Shown here: one piece after another, positions 1-6,867 of the stretch
Layout: the number at the start of each line of letters is the position of its first letter
How positions within the stretch are numbered: the stretch's first letter is position 1
The notes under the pieces: model-generated
Database searches by the model: none
The model's input: the letters and a program-made list of their open reading frames with translations, nothing else
What the model was told of the DNA's origin: nothing
Assembly: GCA_910588885.1 (NCBI GenBank)
Contig: CAJUSQ010000097.1
Span: 4,140 to 11,736 of the forward strand
DNA from: an uncultured Lachnospiraceae bacterium
GTDB lineage: Bacteria > Bacillota > Clostridia > Lachnospirales > Lachnospiraceae
DNA: 7,597 nucleotides
Reading direction: 5' to 3'
Made by a program: the position numbers and the translations under genes

Positions 1-33
1 GTCGGAGTATTTGTAAGAGAAGGAGAACAGTTT
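1..33 (+). other. Leader of gltX with ribosome binding site
   Basis: This short stretch holds an AAGGAG ribosome binding site at 20-25, eight bases before the gltX ATG. One forward frame closes with TAA at 14-16 and could be the last codons of an upstream gene, but four codons are too few to identify anything. The gltX frame itself is open to the window edge but contains no upstream start codon. No T-box or promoter can be judged because the window starts here. Confidence 0.5.
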
Positions 34-1494
34 ATGAGTAAAGTTAGGACCAGGTATGCCCCCAGCCCTACCGGGAAGATGCATGTGGGGAATCTGCGTT
101 CCGCTCTGTATGAATTTTTGATTGCAAAGCATGCAGGCGGGGATTTTATGCTTCGGATTGAGGACACGGATCAGGAACGGTTTGTGGAAGGGGCTACCGA
201 CATTATATACCGTACCCTGGAGCAGGCGGGACTTTCCCATGACGAAGGGCCGGATCGGGACGGGGGCTATGGGCCCTACGTCCAGAGTGAGCGTATGAAG
301 ACCGGGATTTATCTGAAATACGCCAGAGAACTGGTGGAAAAGGGAGAAGCCTATTACTGCTTCTGTGATAAGGAGCGGCTGGCTTCCTTAAAGAGCGAGG
401 TTGTGGAAGGCAAGGAGATTACCGTTTACGACAAGCACTGCCTTTCCCTGACGAAGGAAGAGGTGGAGGCAAATCTTGCGGCCGGAAAGCCTTATGTAAT
501 CCGGCAGAATAATCCCACGGAGGGAACGACCACCTTCCAGGACGAGCTGTATGGAGCGATTACCGTGCCCAATTCCGAATTGGACGATATGATCCTGATT
601 AAATCCGACGGCTACCCTACCTATAATTTTGCCAATGTGGTAGACGATCATACGATGAATATTACCCATGTGGTGCGGGGAAATGAATATCTGTCTTCCT
701 CCCCGAAATATGTGCGGCTCTATGAAGCCTTTGGCTGGGAGGTGCCCACCTATGTGCATCTGCCCCTGATTACGGACGAGAACCATAAGAAGCTGTCTAA
801 GCGCAGCGGACATGCTTCCTTTGAAGATTTGATGGAACAGGGATTTTTAGCGGAAGCGGTAGTGAATTATATTGCATTGCTGGGCTGGAGCCCTGAAGAC
901 AACCGGGAAATCTTTTCTCTTTCCGAGCTGATTGAAAATTTTGATTATAAGAGGATCAGCAAATCCCCGGCGGTATTCGATATCGTAAAGCTGAAATGGA
1001 TGAACGGGGAATATCTGAAGGCCATGGATTTCGAAGCCTTTTATGAGCTGGCCCTGCCCTATATGCAAGCGGTGCTCCATAAGGCCATGGATTTTAGAAA
1101 GATTGCGTCGCTGGTGAAAACCAGAATCGAGATCTTTCCGGATATTGCGGGGCATATTGATTTCTTTGAAACCGTACCGGATTACGACAGCGCCATGTAT
1201 GCCCATAAGAAGATGAAGACTACGCCGGAAAGCTCCCTTTTGGTTTTAAAGGAGATGCTGCCCAGGCTGGAGGCACAGGAAGATTACAGCAATGATGCGC
1301 TGTATCAGCTGCTGACGGATTATGTGGCCGAGAAGGGTGTGAAGAACGGTTATGTGATGTGGCCCCTGCGTACTGCAGTGTCCGGCAAACAGATGACGCC
1401 GGGAGGAGCCACCGAGATCATGGAGATTCTTGGAAAAACAGAGTCTGTTTCCCGAATCAAAGCGGCGATTGGGAAATTAGAAGCGGAAATATAA
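34..1494 (+). CDS. gltX: Glutamyl-tRNA synthetase (GluRS)
   Basis: This class I aminoacyl-tRNA synthetase attaches glutamate to tRNA-Glu in the cytoplasm, using ATP. The N-terminus RTRYAPSPTG followed by HVGN (residues 17-20) is the GluRS form of the HIGH signature. KKLSKR (252-257) is the KMSKS-type loop. The 486-residue length is normal for a bacterial GluRS, and the C-terminal anticodon-binding helical region is present to the end (MWPLRTAVSGKQMTPGG near 444-460). C109-x-C111-x24-C136 matches the spacing of the zinc ligands known in some GluRS enzymes, but the expected histidine two residues later is Ser138. The start is supported by AAGGAG at 20-25 and by the usual family N-terminus. Whether the enzyme is discriminating or also charges tRNA-Gln cannot be read from the sequence. 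No hairpin terminator is visible after the stop. Confidence 0.97.
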   Translation: MSKVRTRYAPSPTGKMHVGNLRSALYEFLIAKHAGGDFMLRIEDTDQERFVEGATDIIYRTLEQAGLSHDEGPDRDGGYGPYVQSERMKTGIYLKYARELVEKGEAYYCFCDKERLASLKSEVVEGKEITVYDKHCLSLTKEEVEANLAAGKPYVIRQNNPTEGTTTFQDELYGAITVPNSELDDMILIKSDGYPTYNFANVVDDHTMNITHVVRGNEYLSSSPKYVRLYEAFGWEVPTYVHLPLITDENHKKLSKRSGHASFEDLMEQGFLAEAVVNYIALLGWSPEDNREIFSLSELIENFDYKRISKSPAVFDIVKLKWMNGEYLKAMDFEAFYELALPYMQAVLHKAMDFRKIASLVKTRIEIFPDIAGHIDFFETVPDYDSAMYAHKKMKTTPESSLLVLKEMLPRLEAQEDYSNDALYQLLTDYVAEKGVKNGYVMWPLRTAVSGKQMTPGGATEIMEILGKTESVSRIKAAIGKLEAEI

Positions 1495-1502
1495 TTTTAC
1501 GC

Positions 1503-1704
1503 ATTTCGGAATAAAAAACATAGCCTTTCGAAAATTGCACACTTCTGAAGTAAAAACAAAAACATTGTAAGTTTACACACTTCTGAAGCAAAAACGAAAA
1601 CATTGTAAGTTTACACATTTCTGAATTAGAAACATATAGGTTTCAACACTTCTGAAACAGAAACGGAAATAGTATGAGTTTAAACACTTCTCAGACAGAA
1701 GCAG
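1503..1704 (+). repeat. Degenerate 38-bp tandem repeat array running into a CDS start
   Basis: Six head-to-tail units begin at 1503, 1541, 1579, 1617, 1648 and 1686, each opening with ACTTCTGA or a close variant. The steps are 38, 38, 38, 31 and 38 bp. Units at 1541 and 1579 agree at 36 of 38 positions. The unit at 1648 agrees with the one at 1579 at 30 of 38. The unit at 1503 is the most diverged, and the one at 1617 has lost 7 bp. The tail of the unit at 1648 carries the helicase ATG (1674), and the last unit lies inside the coding region, matching its neighbour at about 15 of the first 19 bases. The array fills the whole gap between gltX and the helicase gene. It is richer in A than the flanking genes. 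No clear promoter or terminator hairpin was found in it. Confidence 0.85.
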
Positions 1705-3503
1705 TCGAACATGGAAAGGGGCCTATGCTGGTACTGGCAGGCCCCGGCTCCGGCAAGACAACTGTCATCACGGAACGGACCAAAAACCTGATTCTCAATG
1801 AAAAAACGGATCCTTCCGGAATCCTGGTGATTACCTTTACAAAGGCAGCTGCCCGGGAGATGAAGGAACGCTTTGCGAAGCGGATGGGCGGGAATTATCC
1901 CGTGACATTCGGTACGTTTCATGCGGTCTTTTTTGGGATTTTGAAGCATGCCTATGGGCTGAAGGGGGAAAATATTATCCGGGAGGAGCAGCGGTTTGGG
2001 CTGATGCGGGAAATCGTGCAGGCCCTCCGTCTGGAATATGAGGATGAAAAGGAATTGATCGGGGATTTGCTGGGGGAAGTCGGGCTGGTGAAAAATACGG
2101 GTATTTCATTGGAGCATTATTATTCCAAAAGCTGTGCCCAGGAAGTATTCCGCCGTGTGTTCCGGTCTTATCAGCAGGCCATGCAAAATAAGCGGCTGAT
2201 TGATTTTGACGATATGCTGGTGTACTGTTATGAGCTTCTGACCCAGCGGCCGGATATTTTAAAGGGCTGGCAGCAGAAATTTTCCTATATATTGATAGAC
2301 GAATTCCAGGATATTAACAAACTCCAGTTCGATATTATACAGCTGCTGGCCAAGCCGGAGGACAATCTCTTCGTGGTGGGGGATGACGATCAATCCATTT
2401 ATCGGTTCCGGGGCGCCAAGCCGGAAATCATGCTGGGCTTTAAAACCGTGTATCCCAATGCAAAAAAGGTGCTGCTGGATGTGAATTACCGTTCCCAAAG
2501 CCGGATTGTGGAACAGTCCCTGAAATTGATCTGCCATAACCAGGCCCGTTTTGAAAAAGAGATCCGATCATCCCGGGAAGCCGGGGAAGCGCCGGAAATC
2601 CGGTTTTTTGGGGAACAATCCCTGCAAAACAAGCACACCATTGAAACAATACTGAAATATCGGGAGCGGGGCTACCGCTATCAGGATATGGCGGTGTTGT
2701 TCCGTACCAATACCCAGCCCCGGCTGCTGATGGAGCAGCTTTTGTCCTATAATATCCCCTTTTGTACGAAAGATACGATTCCGAACCTTTATGACCATTG
2801 GATTGCGAAGGATATTAAAACATATATTCGATTGGCCTTGGGAAGCCGGGCACGGAAGGATTTTTTACAGATTATGAACCGTCCGAAGCGGTATATTTCC
2901 AGAGAAAGCTTAGAAGAGCCGGAGGTGGCCTTTGATGTCTGGGCCAATCATTTTTATGAGAAAAATCAACCCTGGGTGGCGGAGCGTATTGAACAGCTGG
3001 AAGTGGATTTGCGGATTTTGTCCCGGATTTCCCCTTTTGGGGCGATTAATTTTATCCGGAACGGCATCGGCTATGAGGGGTACTTGCAGGACTACGCCCA
3101 GGAACGCCAGATTAAGGGGGAAGAGCTGCTGGAGGTTTTGGACGAGCTGCAGGAAGGGGCGAAGGAGTTTGTGACCTTCGAGGAATGGTTTGCCCATATG
3201 GAGGAATATGCCAGGGAATTAAAGCGTCAGCAGGAACGGCAGGCATCCGGAGGGGATTGTGTTTCCCTGGCGACGCTGCACAGCTCCAAGGGGCTGGAAT
3301 ATGGGGTGGTCTTTATCCTGGATGTGAATGAAGGGATAATGCCCTTTAAAAAGGCGGTACTTCCGGCCGAACTGGAAGAGGAACGGCGCATGTTCTATGT
3401 GGGGATGACCCGGGCGAAGGATTGCCTGCATCTCTATTATTCCCGAAAAATCAACGGCAGGGAAATGGAACCCTCTCGCTTTTTGACGGAGCTGCAGGGT
3501 TAG
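1674..3503 (+). CDS. UvrD/PcrA-type SF1A ATP-dependent DNA helicase, short form
   Basis: This is a predicted 3'-5' DNA helicase of superfamily 1A, the UvrD/PcrA/Rep group involved in repair and replication. Motifs in order: Q motif LNTSQTEAV with Gln7; Walker A AGPGSGKTT (22-30); motif Ia LVITFTKAAAREMKER (51-66); GTFHA (80-84); Walker B IDEFQD (208-213); motif III VVGDDDQSIYRFRGA (234-248); motif IV NYRSQ (271-275); motif V TLHSSKGLE (534-542); motif VI VGMTRAKD (576-583). All motifs are intact, so it should be active. At 609 residues it is shorter than PcrA/UvrD (about 720-750). It stops about 26 residues after motif VI and so lacks the C-terminal extension that in PcrA binds RNA polymerase. 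That makes a gene symbol unsafe. The ribosome binding site is weak (GGAAA at 1665-1669). An in-frame TGA at 1653-1655 limits any upstream start, and the N-terminus fits the family. The 5' codons lie in the repeat array. Confidence 0.93.
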   Translation: MSLNTSQTEAVEHGKGPMLVLAGPGSGKTTVITERTKNLILNEKTDPSGILVITFTKAAAREMKERFAKRMGGNYPVTFGTFHAVFFGILKHAYGLKGENIIREEQRFGLMREIVQALRLEYEDEKELIGDLLGEVGLVKNTGISLEHYYSKSCAQEVFRRVFRSYQQAMQNKRLIDFDDMLVYCYELLTQRPDILKGWQQKFSYILIDEFQDINKLQFDIIQLLAKPEDNLFVVGDDDQSIYRFRGAKPEIMLGFKTVYPNAKKVLLDVNYRSQSRIVEQSLKLICHNQARFEKEIRSSREAGEAPEIRFFGEQSLQNKHTIETILKYRERGYRYQDMAVLFRTNTQPRLLMEQLLSYNIPFCTKDTIPNLYDHWIAKDIKTYIRLALGSRARKDFLQIMNRPKRYISRESLEEPEVAFDVWANHFYEKNQPWVAERIEQLEVDLRILSRISPFGAINFIRNGIGYEGYLQDYAQERQIKGEELLEVLDELQEGAKEFVTFEEWFAHMEEYARELKRQQERQASGGDCVSLATLHSSKGLEYGVVFILDVNEGIMPFKKAVLPAELEEERRMFYVGMTRAKDCLHLYYSRKINGREMEPSRFLTELQG

Positions 3504-3518
3504 GCAGTCAAACATTGC

Positions 3519-3561
3519 AAAAAGAAGTCCCGGCTCCTGTGAATGCGGCAGGAGCCGGGAC
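3519..3561 (-). terminator. Intrinsic terminator of the DUF1292 gene
   Basis: A perfect 13-bp inverted repeat pairs 3527-3539 with 3549-3561 (GTCCCGGCTCCTG arm) around a 9-nt loop. Read on the minus strand, the GC-rich stem is followed by TTCTTTTTG (3518-3526 complement), a standard U-tract. On the plus strand the stem is followed by GGGATACGG with no T-run, so it is not a standard terminator for the helicase transcript, though the hairpin could still attenuate convergent transcription. Confidence 0.88.
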
Positions 3562-3586
3562 GGGATACGGAAAAAGCAGGATGATC

Positions 3587-3913
3587 CTATTGCTCATCAA
3601 ATTCTGCTTCATCCAGCAGTTCGTCAAAACGGTCTGCCACCGCTTCGTATTCGTCGTCATCTTCGATGTTTTCCAGAGAGGGATTTCCCTCTTCGTCCTC
3701 CGAGTACCGGTAGAGGAACACCTCGCCTTCTTCGTTGGGTTCTGCGTTCTCATCCAGCGGCAGGAGGGCGATATAGTTTCTGTCTGCCACATCAAAGATG
3801 GTTAAAATCTCGCATTCCGCAGTAGAACCGTCGTCCAGGGACAGGGTAACCATAATATCGGAGTCTTCCTCCGGGATCTGGGCTTCTGTGGGCTGATTGT
3901 TGTTTTTGCTCAT
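3587..3913 (-). CDS. DUF1292 family acidic protein (YrzB-like)
   Basis: A 108-residue cytoplasmic protein matching the DUF1292 family of Firmicutes, whose function is unknown. The core reads DIMVTLSLDDGST, then ECEILTIFDVADRNYIALLP, then EVFLYRYSED, typical of these small beta-rich proteins. About a third of the residues (36 of 108) are Asp or Glu, with only four Lys/Arg, and the C-terminus is almost continuously acidic. The start at 3913 is chosen over an in-frame ATG at 4024 for three reasons: it has Shine-Dalgarno-like GAGG 8 nt upstream and AGGAGA further out; the family homology begins near here; and the promoter at 3972-4000 lies downstream of the longer start. Unlike the arrangement known from Bacillus, where the relative sits beside the ruvX homologue, this copy stands alone with its own promoter and terminator. 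The call rests on pattern recognition, not a search. Confidence 0.87.
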   Translation of the reverse strand: MSKNNNQPTEAQIPEEDSDIMVTLSLDDGSTAECEILTIFDVADRNYIALLPLDENAEPNEEGEVFLYRYSEDEEGNPSLENIEDDDEYEAVADRFDELLDEAEFDEQ

Positions 3914-3971
3914 GGGCTTGACCTCGTTTCTCCTAATAAAGGGTGTTGCTTGACAGCATCCTGTTTTTATT

Positions 3972-4000
3972 ATTATACCAAAAGCTCCGGCGGGTGTAAA
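3972..4000 (-). promoter_or_regulatory. Sigma-A-type promoter for the DUF1292 gene
   Basis: On the minus strand, TTTACA (complement of 3995-4000) is followed by a 17-bp spacer and a perfect TATAAT (complement of 3972-3977). The bases before it make an extended -10 (TGGTATAAT). Transcription should start near 3965, giving a leader of about 50 nt before the ATG at 3913. Confidence 0.82.
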
Positions 4001-4031
4001 GGCTTTGTGGTGAGAGTTGCCCACATTTCAG

Positions 4032-4060
4032 TTGTTCCACGCATTTTTTTATGATATACT
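4032..4060 (+). promoter_or_regulatory. Sigma-A-type promoter for the GH13-like/TraX operon
   Basis: TTGTTC (4032-4037), a 17-bp spacer and TATACT (4055-4060) with an extended -10 (TGATATACT). Start of transcription is expected near 4067, about 38 nt before the ATG. It is divergent from the DUF1292 promoter, with only 31 bp between the two -35 boxes. No clear operator palindrome is visible between them. Confidence 0.72.
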
Positions 4061-4091
4061 ATATTTAGTCATACTGTTAATTGCTGAAGAG

Positions 4092-4098
4092 AAGGAGG
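4092..4098 (+). promoter_or_regulatory. Ribosome binding site that fixes the GH13-like start
   Basis: A perfect AAGGAGG lies 6 nt before the ATG at 4105. The same frame is open back to a TTG at 4081, but using that codon would place this strong Shine-Dalgarno inside the coding sequence, so the ATG is the better start. Confidence 0.85.
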
Positions 4099-4104
4099 CC
4101 CGCG

Positions 4105-6096
4105 ATGAGATACGAAATATGCAAAGGCGATTACAATACTATGGGGGCGGAAATCAGAGGAACACTTACAACCTTTACGGTAGAAAATAAAAGGCGGGAG
4201 GAATGCATGCTCCTGCTGCATGCGAAAGAAGGCGGGGAGCCGGAACGGATTCCCATGACGGAGGATGAGAACCAGACGGCTGTTTATTCAGTGGGCATTA
4301 AGAATCTGCCCTGGAAGGAATATGATTATACCTTTGAGATCGGCGGTCGGAAAGTAATGGACCCTTATGCAAAGTGTATTTCCGGAAGAGAAAAATGGGC
4401 GGATTTTTCCAGGGAAGAGAAAGAAATTAAATGTGGATTTTATAAAAATGACTTTCACTGGGGAACGGATCGGCTGCCCAGGGTTCCGAAGCAGGACATG
4501 GTGATGTACAAGCTTCACGTACGGGGCTTTTCCATGCTTCAGAAGCTTCCCAAGGAAGAGCTGGGAACCTTTCAGGGGATTGCCAGGAAGCTTCCCTATT
4601 TGGCGGAAATGGGAATCACGACCTTAGAGCTGATGCCGGTTTATGAATTTGAGGAAGTGTTTTCCAAGGATCCTTATCAGTGGGAGCCTTTTTCGGAAGA
4701 GAAGGTGAATTATTGGGGGTATACGGCTGGAAATTATTTTGCGGTGAAGTCCGCATATCTGGGGGAAAACCGCACGCCGGACACACTAAAGCAGCTCATA
4801 CGCCGGATGCACCGGAGAGGGATGGAATGCATTCTGGAATTTTATTTTGATAAAAAATTAAATCCACATTTTGTAATTGAGATTCTGCGTTATTGGGCAA
4901 GGGAATATCATGTGGATGGTTTTCATGTGCTCTGCAGTGACGAGCTGGCGCAGCTGATTGCCAAGGACGGATGCCTGCGGGGGCGGAAGCTGTTTTTTGA
5001 AGGGTTTTCCGAGGAACTGTGCCGTTTGGAGAATCATGAAATGGAGCTGTTTTCCTATAACGACGGGTTCCTGTATGGCGTACGGAGGCTTATGAACCAC
5101 CAGGGCGGCAGTCCCAGAGAGTTTGCGGACCAGATGCGGCGGCAGCAGAAGAACCAGGGATTTGTCAACTATGCGGCGATTAACAACGGGTTTACCCTAT
5201 ACGATGCCTTTAGCTATACGGAAAAGAAGAACCAGGCCAATGGGGAGGAGAACCGGGACGGGGTTGCCTGGAATTTCAGCAGTAACTGCGGGGAGGAAGG
5301 CCCCAGCCGCCGGAAATATGTAAACCGCCTGCGGGAAAAACAGGTGAAGAATGCCTTATGTACGGTGATGTTTTCCCAGGGCGTCCCCCTGCTCTATATG
5401 GGGGACGAGTGCGGGAATACCCAGAACGGCAATAACAACGCCTACTGCCAGGACAATGAAATCGGCTGGAAAAGCTGGGAGCTTACGAAGAAAAGCCGCG
5501 GGATCCACTGCTTTTTCAAGCAGCTGGCGAAGCTGCGGCAGGAATATCCGGCCTTGCGGAACCCGGTTCCCATGGAGTTGTGCGATTACCGGGGCTATGG
5601 CTATCCGGATCTTTCCTATCATGGGGAGAAGGGATGGCGCATGGGGGCCGGAAGCGGGGACAGCAGCATCGGAATGATGTATTGCTGCCGATATGCGATG
5701 GAAGAAGGGGAAAGAAAGGCAGAGGATAAAAGGGAAGAGAATAGAAAATTAAAGGATGATTATATTTATCTCGGCTTTAATTTTTCGGCCTTTGACCAGC
5801 AGCTTGCGCTGCCTGCGCTGCCGAAGGAGTATCGATGGTACTGCATTTTGAATACCGGAGAGGAAAAAAGCTTTGAAGAACATCAGACGGAAACCGGAGC
5901 GCCTGCGTTTTTGATTCATAAACAGACGGTTTGTATGCTGGTGGGACGGGCGGAGGAAGTGAAGAAGCCGGTATCCCGGAAGGAAAAGGGCGGAAAGGGT
6001 AAGCCGGACAAAGGGGCTGCCGAAGCCGGCAAAGAGGGAGCAAAGCGTTTGGAGGAGCTTTCTCCAAAAGAGAATTCCAGAAAGAACGAGAAATAA
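4105..6096 (+). CDS. GlgX/isoamylase-like GH13 protein, probably catalytically inactive
   Basis: This 663-residue cytoplasmic protein has no signal peptide. A CBM48-like N-terminal domain (about 5-95) is followed by a GH13 barrel recognisable from MYKLHVRGFSM, GTFQGIARKLPYLAEMG, ELMPVYEF, NYWGYTAGNYFA, YHVDGF and GFTLYDAFSYTEKK. These are features of glycogen debranching enzymes and pullulanases. The active site is degraded. Region I reads ILEFYFDK (243-250) where DVVYNH is usual. Region II reads GFHVLC (272-277) instead of GFRFDL, losing the nucleophile Asp (Leu276). Region IV reads NNG (360-362) instead of HDG. Only the region III Glu (E299) remains. The loop between regions I and II is collapsed to about 21 residues. 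A charged insert (about 533-552) interrupts the C-terminal beta domain, and a Lys/Glu/Gly-rich disordered tail occupies about 615-663. The frame is intact, with a good promoter and ribosome binding site, so I read it as a maintained pseudoenzyme, perhaps glucan-binding, not a decayed gene. Confidence 0.85.
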   Translation: MRYEICKGDYNTMGAEIRGTLTTFTVENKRREECMLLLHAKEGGEPERIPMTEDENQTAVYSVGIKNLPWKEYDYTFEIGGRKVMDPYAKCISGREKWADFSREEKEIKCGFYKNDFHWGTDRLPRVPKQDMVMYKLHVRGFSMLQKLPKEELGTFQGIARKLPYLAEMGITTLELMPVYEFEEVFSKDPYQWEPFSEEKVNYWGYTAGNYFAVKSAYLGENRTPDTLKQLIRRMHRRGMECILEFYFDKKLNPHFVIEILRYWAREYHVDGFHVLCSDELAQLIAKDGCLRGRKLFFEGFSEELCRLENHEMELFSYNDGFLYGVRRLMNHQGGSPREFADQMRRQQKNQGFVNYAAINNGFTLYDAFSYTEKKNQANGEENRDGVAWNFSSNCGEEGPSRRKYVNRLREKQVKNALCTVMFSQGVPLLYMGDECGNTQNGNNNAYCQDNEIGWKSWELTKKSRGIHCFFKQLAKLRQEYPALRNPVPMELCDYRGYGYPDLSYHGEKGWRMGAGSGDSSIGMMYCCRYAMEEGERKAEDKREENRKLKDDYIYLGFNFSAFDQQLALPALPKEYRWYCILNTGEEKSFEEHQTETGAPAFLIHKQTVCMLVGRAEEVKKPVSRKEKGGKGKPDKGAAEAGKEGAKRLEELSPKENSRKNEK

Positions 6097-6099
6097 AAT

Positions 6100-6792
6100 A
6101 TGGATTTAATAAACGGAAATAGATTAGGGAAATTTGGGCTTAACGGATTTATTTTGAAATGGATTGCAATGCTTACCATGCTGGTCGACCATGTGGGGGC
6201 GGTCCTGTTCCCACATTTGGTATTATTTCGGATCATTGGGCGGCTGGCATTCCCGATCTACTGCTTCCTGCTGGTGGAAGGAGCGGTATATACCTCAAAC
6301 TGGAGGAAATATCTGGGACGGCTTTTGGCCTTTGCCCTGATTTCGGAGATTCCCTTTGATCTGGCCTTTCGGGGCCGGATCTTTGACTGGAGCAGCCAGA
6401 ATGTTTTTTTTACCCTGGCACTGGGCTTAGGGGCCGTTGCACTGGTTAAGAAGTGGGGCTATGGGTTCCAGTCCTGGGCGGGAGCCTTTCTCCTGGCAAT
6501 GGCGGCGGAATTTCTGCAAACCGACTATGGCGGGGGCGGTGTTATCCTTATCTTGATTTTTTATTTGATGCGGGAACATCCCCTTGCGAAAGCCCTCTGC
6601 TTTGGGGCGGAAATTATTTTTGTATACGGCGGCCTGGAGTGCTATGCATTGTTTTCGATTTTCCCGATCCTGTGTTATAATGGGAAAAAAGGGCCCGGCG
6701 GCCTGAAATACCTTTTCTATGTGTTTTACCCTGCCCATTTGCTGCTTCTTTATTTATGCGGCCTTTGGCTTCGGGGTGGTTTTGGAATATAA
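6100..6792 (+). CDS. TraX family integral membrane protein
   Basis: A 230-residue polytopic membrane protein of the TraX family. The F-plasmid member is known for N-terminal acetylation of pilin; chromosomal members in Firmicutes have no settled role. Hydrophobic segments lie near 14-36, 40-62, 70-90, 101-117, 123-139, 142-156, 162-195 and 202-224, suggesting about eight membrane helices. Family-type features are LNGFILKWIAMLTMLVDHVG (14-33, with D30-H31), GRLAFPIYCFLLVEGA (47-62), ISEIPFDLAF (81-90), N101 with FTLALG (104-109) and YPAHLLLLYL (210-219, with H213). It starts 3 nt after the GH13-like stop, with no strong Shine-Dalgarno, so translation is probably coupled to the gene before it. 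No other conjugation genes are nearby. An acyltransferase role on a cell-surface or other substrate is an inference from the family only. Confidence 0.85.
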   Translation: MDLINGNRLGKFGLNGFILKWIAMLTMLVDHVGAVLFPHLVLFRIIGRLAFPIYCFLLVEGAVYTSNWRKYLGRLLAFALISEIPFDLAFRGRIFDWSSQNVFFTLALGLGAVALVKKWGYGFQSWAGAFLLAMAAEFLQTDYGGGGVILILIFYLMREHPLAKALCFGAEIIFVYGGLECYALFSIFPILCYNGKKGPGGLKYLFYVFYPAHLLLLYLCGLWLRGGFGI

Positions 6793-6793
6793 T

Positions 6794-6822
6794 TTGGAAT
6801 CGCTTTTCCTTTTTTGAATAAT
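6794..6822 (+). promoter_or_regulatory. Possible weak promoter for the DUF5662 and trpS genes
   Basis: In the 75-nt gap after the TraX-like gene, TTGGAA (6794-6799), a 17-bp spacer and AATAAT (6817-6822) make a plausible sigma-A site, matching four of six and five of six consensus positions. The region is AT-rich, so a chance match is possible. No hairpin terminator is seen here, so read-through from the upstream operon is also expected. Confidence 0.4.
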
Positions 6823-6867
6823 ATAGAACGATAGATCAGAGGGAAGAGTGGAAATGGAGCGCGTGAA

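Noticed and set aside
388..1206. Long open frames on the minus strand inside gltX
   Set aside because: They lie antisense to a clear, complete synthetase gene, show no recognisable protein family, and are shadows of its codon pattern; the same holds for antisense frames inside the helicase, GH13-like, TraX-like and DUF5662 genes.
1572..1640. Promoter inside the repeat array (TTTACA at 1572 and 1610)
   Set aside because: No convincing -10 box lies 16-18 bp downstream of either; the best candidate, TATAGG at 1635, needs a 19-bp spacer.
1503..1704. CRISPR-like array upstream of the helicase
   Set aside because: The units are contiguous with no unique spacers between them, they diverge gradually, and no cas gene is present.
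3914..4024. N-terminal extension of the DUF1292 protein to an ATG at 4024
   Set aside because: The extension covers the TTTACA/TATAAT promoter and has no family resemblance; the ATG at 3913 follows Shine-Dalgarno-like sequences.
4081..4104. Upstream TTG start for the GH13-like gene
   Set aside because: It would translate the perfect AAGGAGG at 4092-4098 as codons and has no ribosome binding site of its own; the ATG at 4105 fits both the site and the family N-terminus.
5806..5822. Short duplication of TGCGCTGCC in the GH13-like gene
   Set aside because: Two copies of a 9-bp unit encoding an Ala-Leu-Pro stretch are easily explained by codon use and have no wider structure.
6100..6792. TraX-like gene as evidence of a conjugative element
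   Set aside because: No relaxase, type IV secretion, integrase or attachment site is seen, the flanks are housekeeping genes, and chromosomal TraX-family members are common in Firmicutes.
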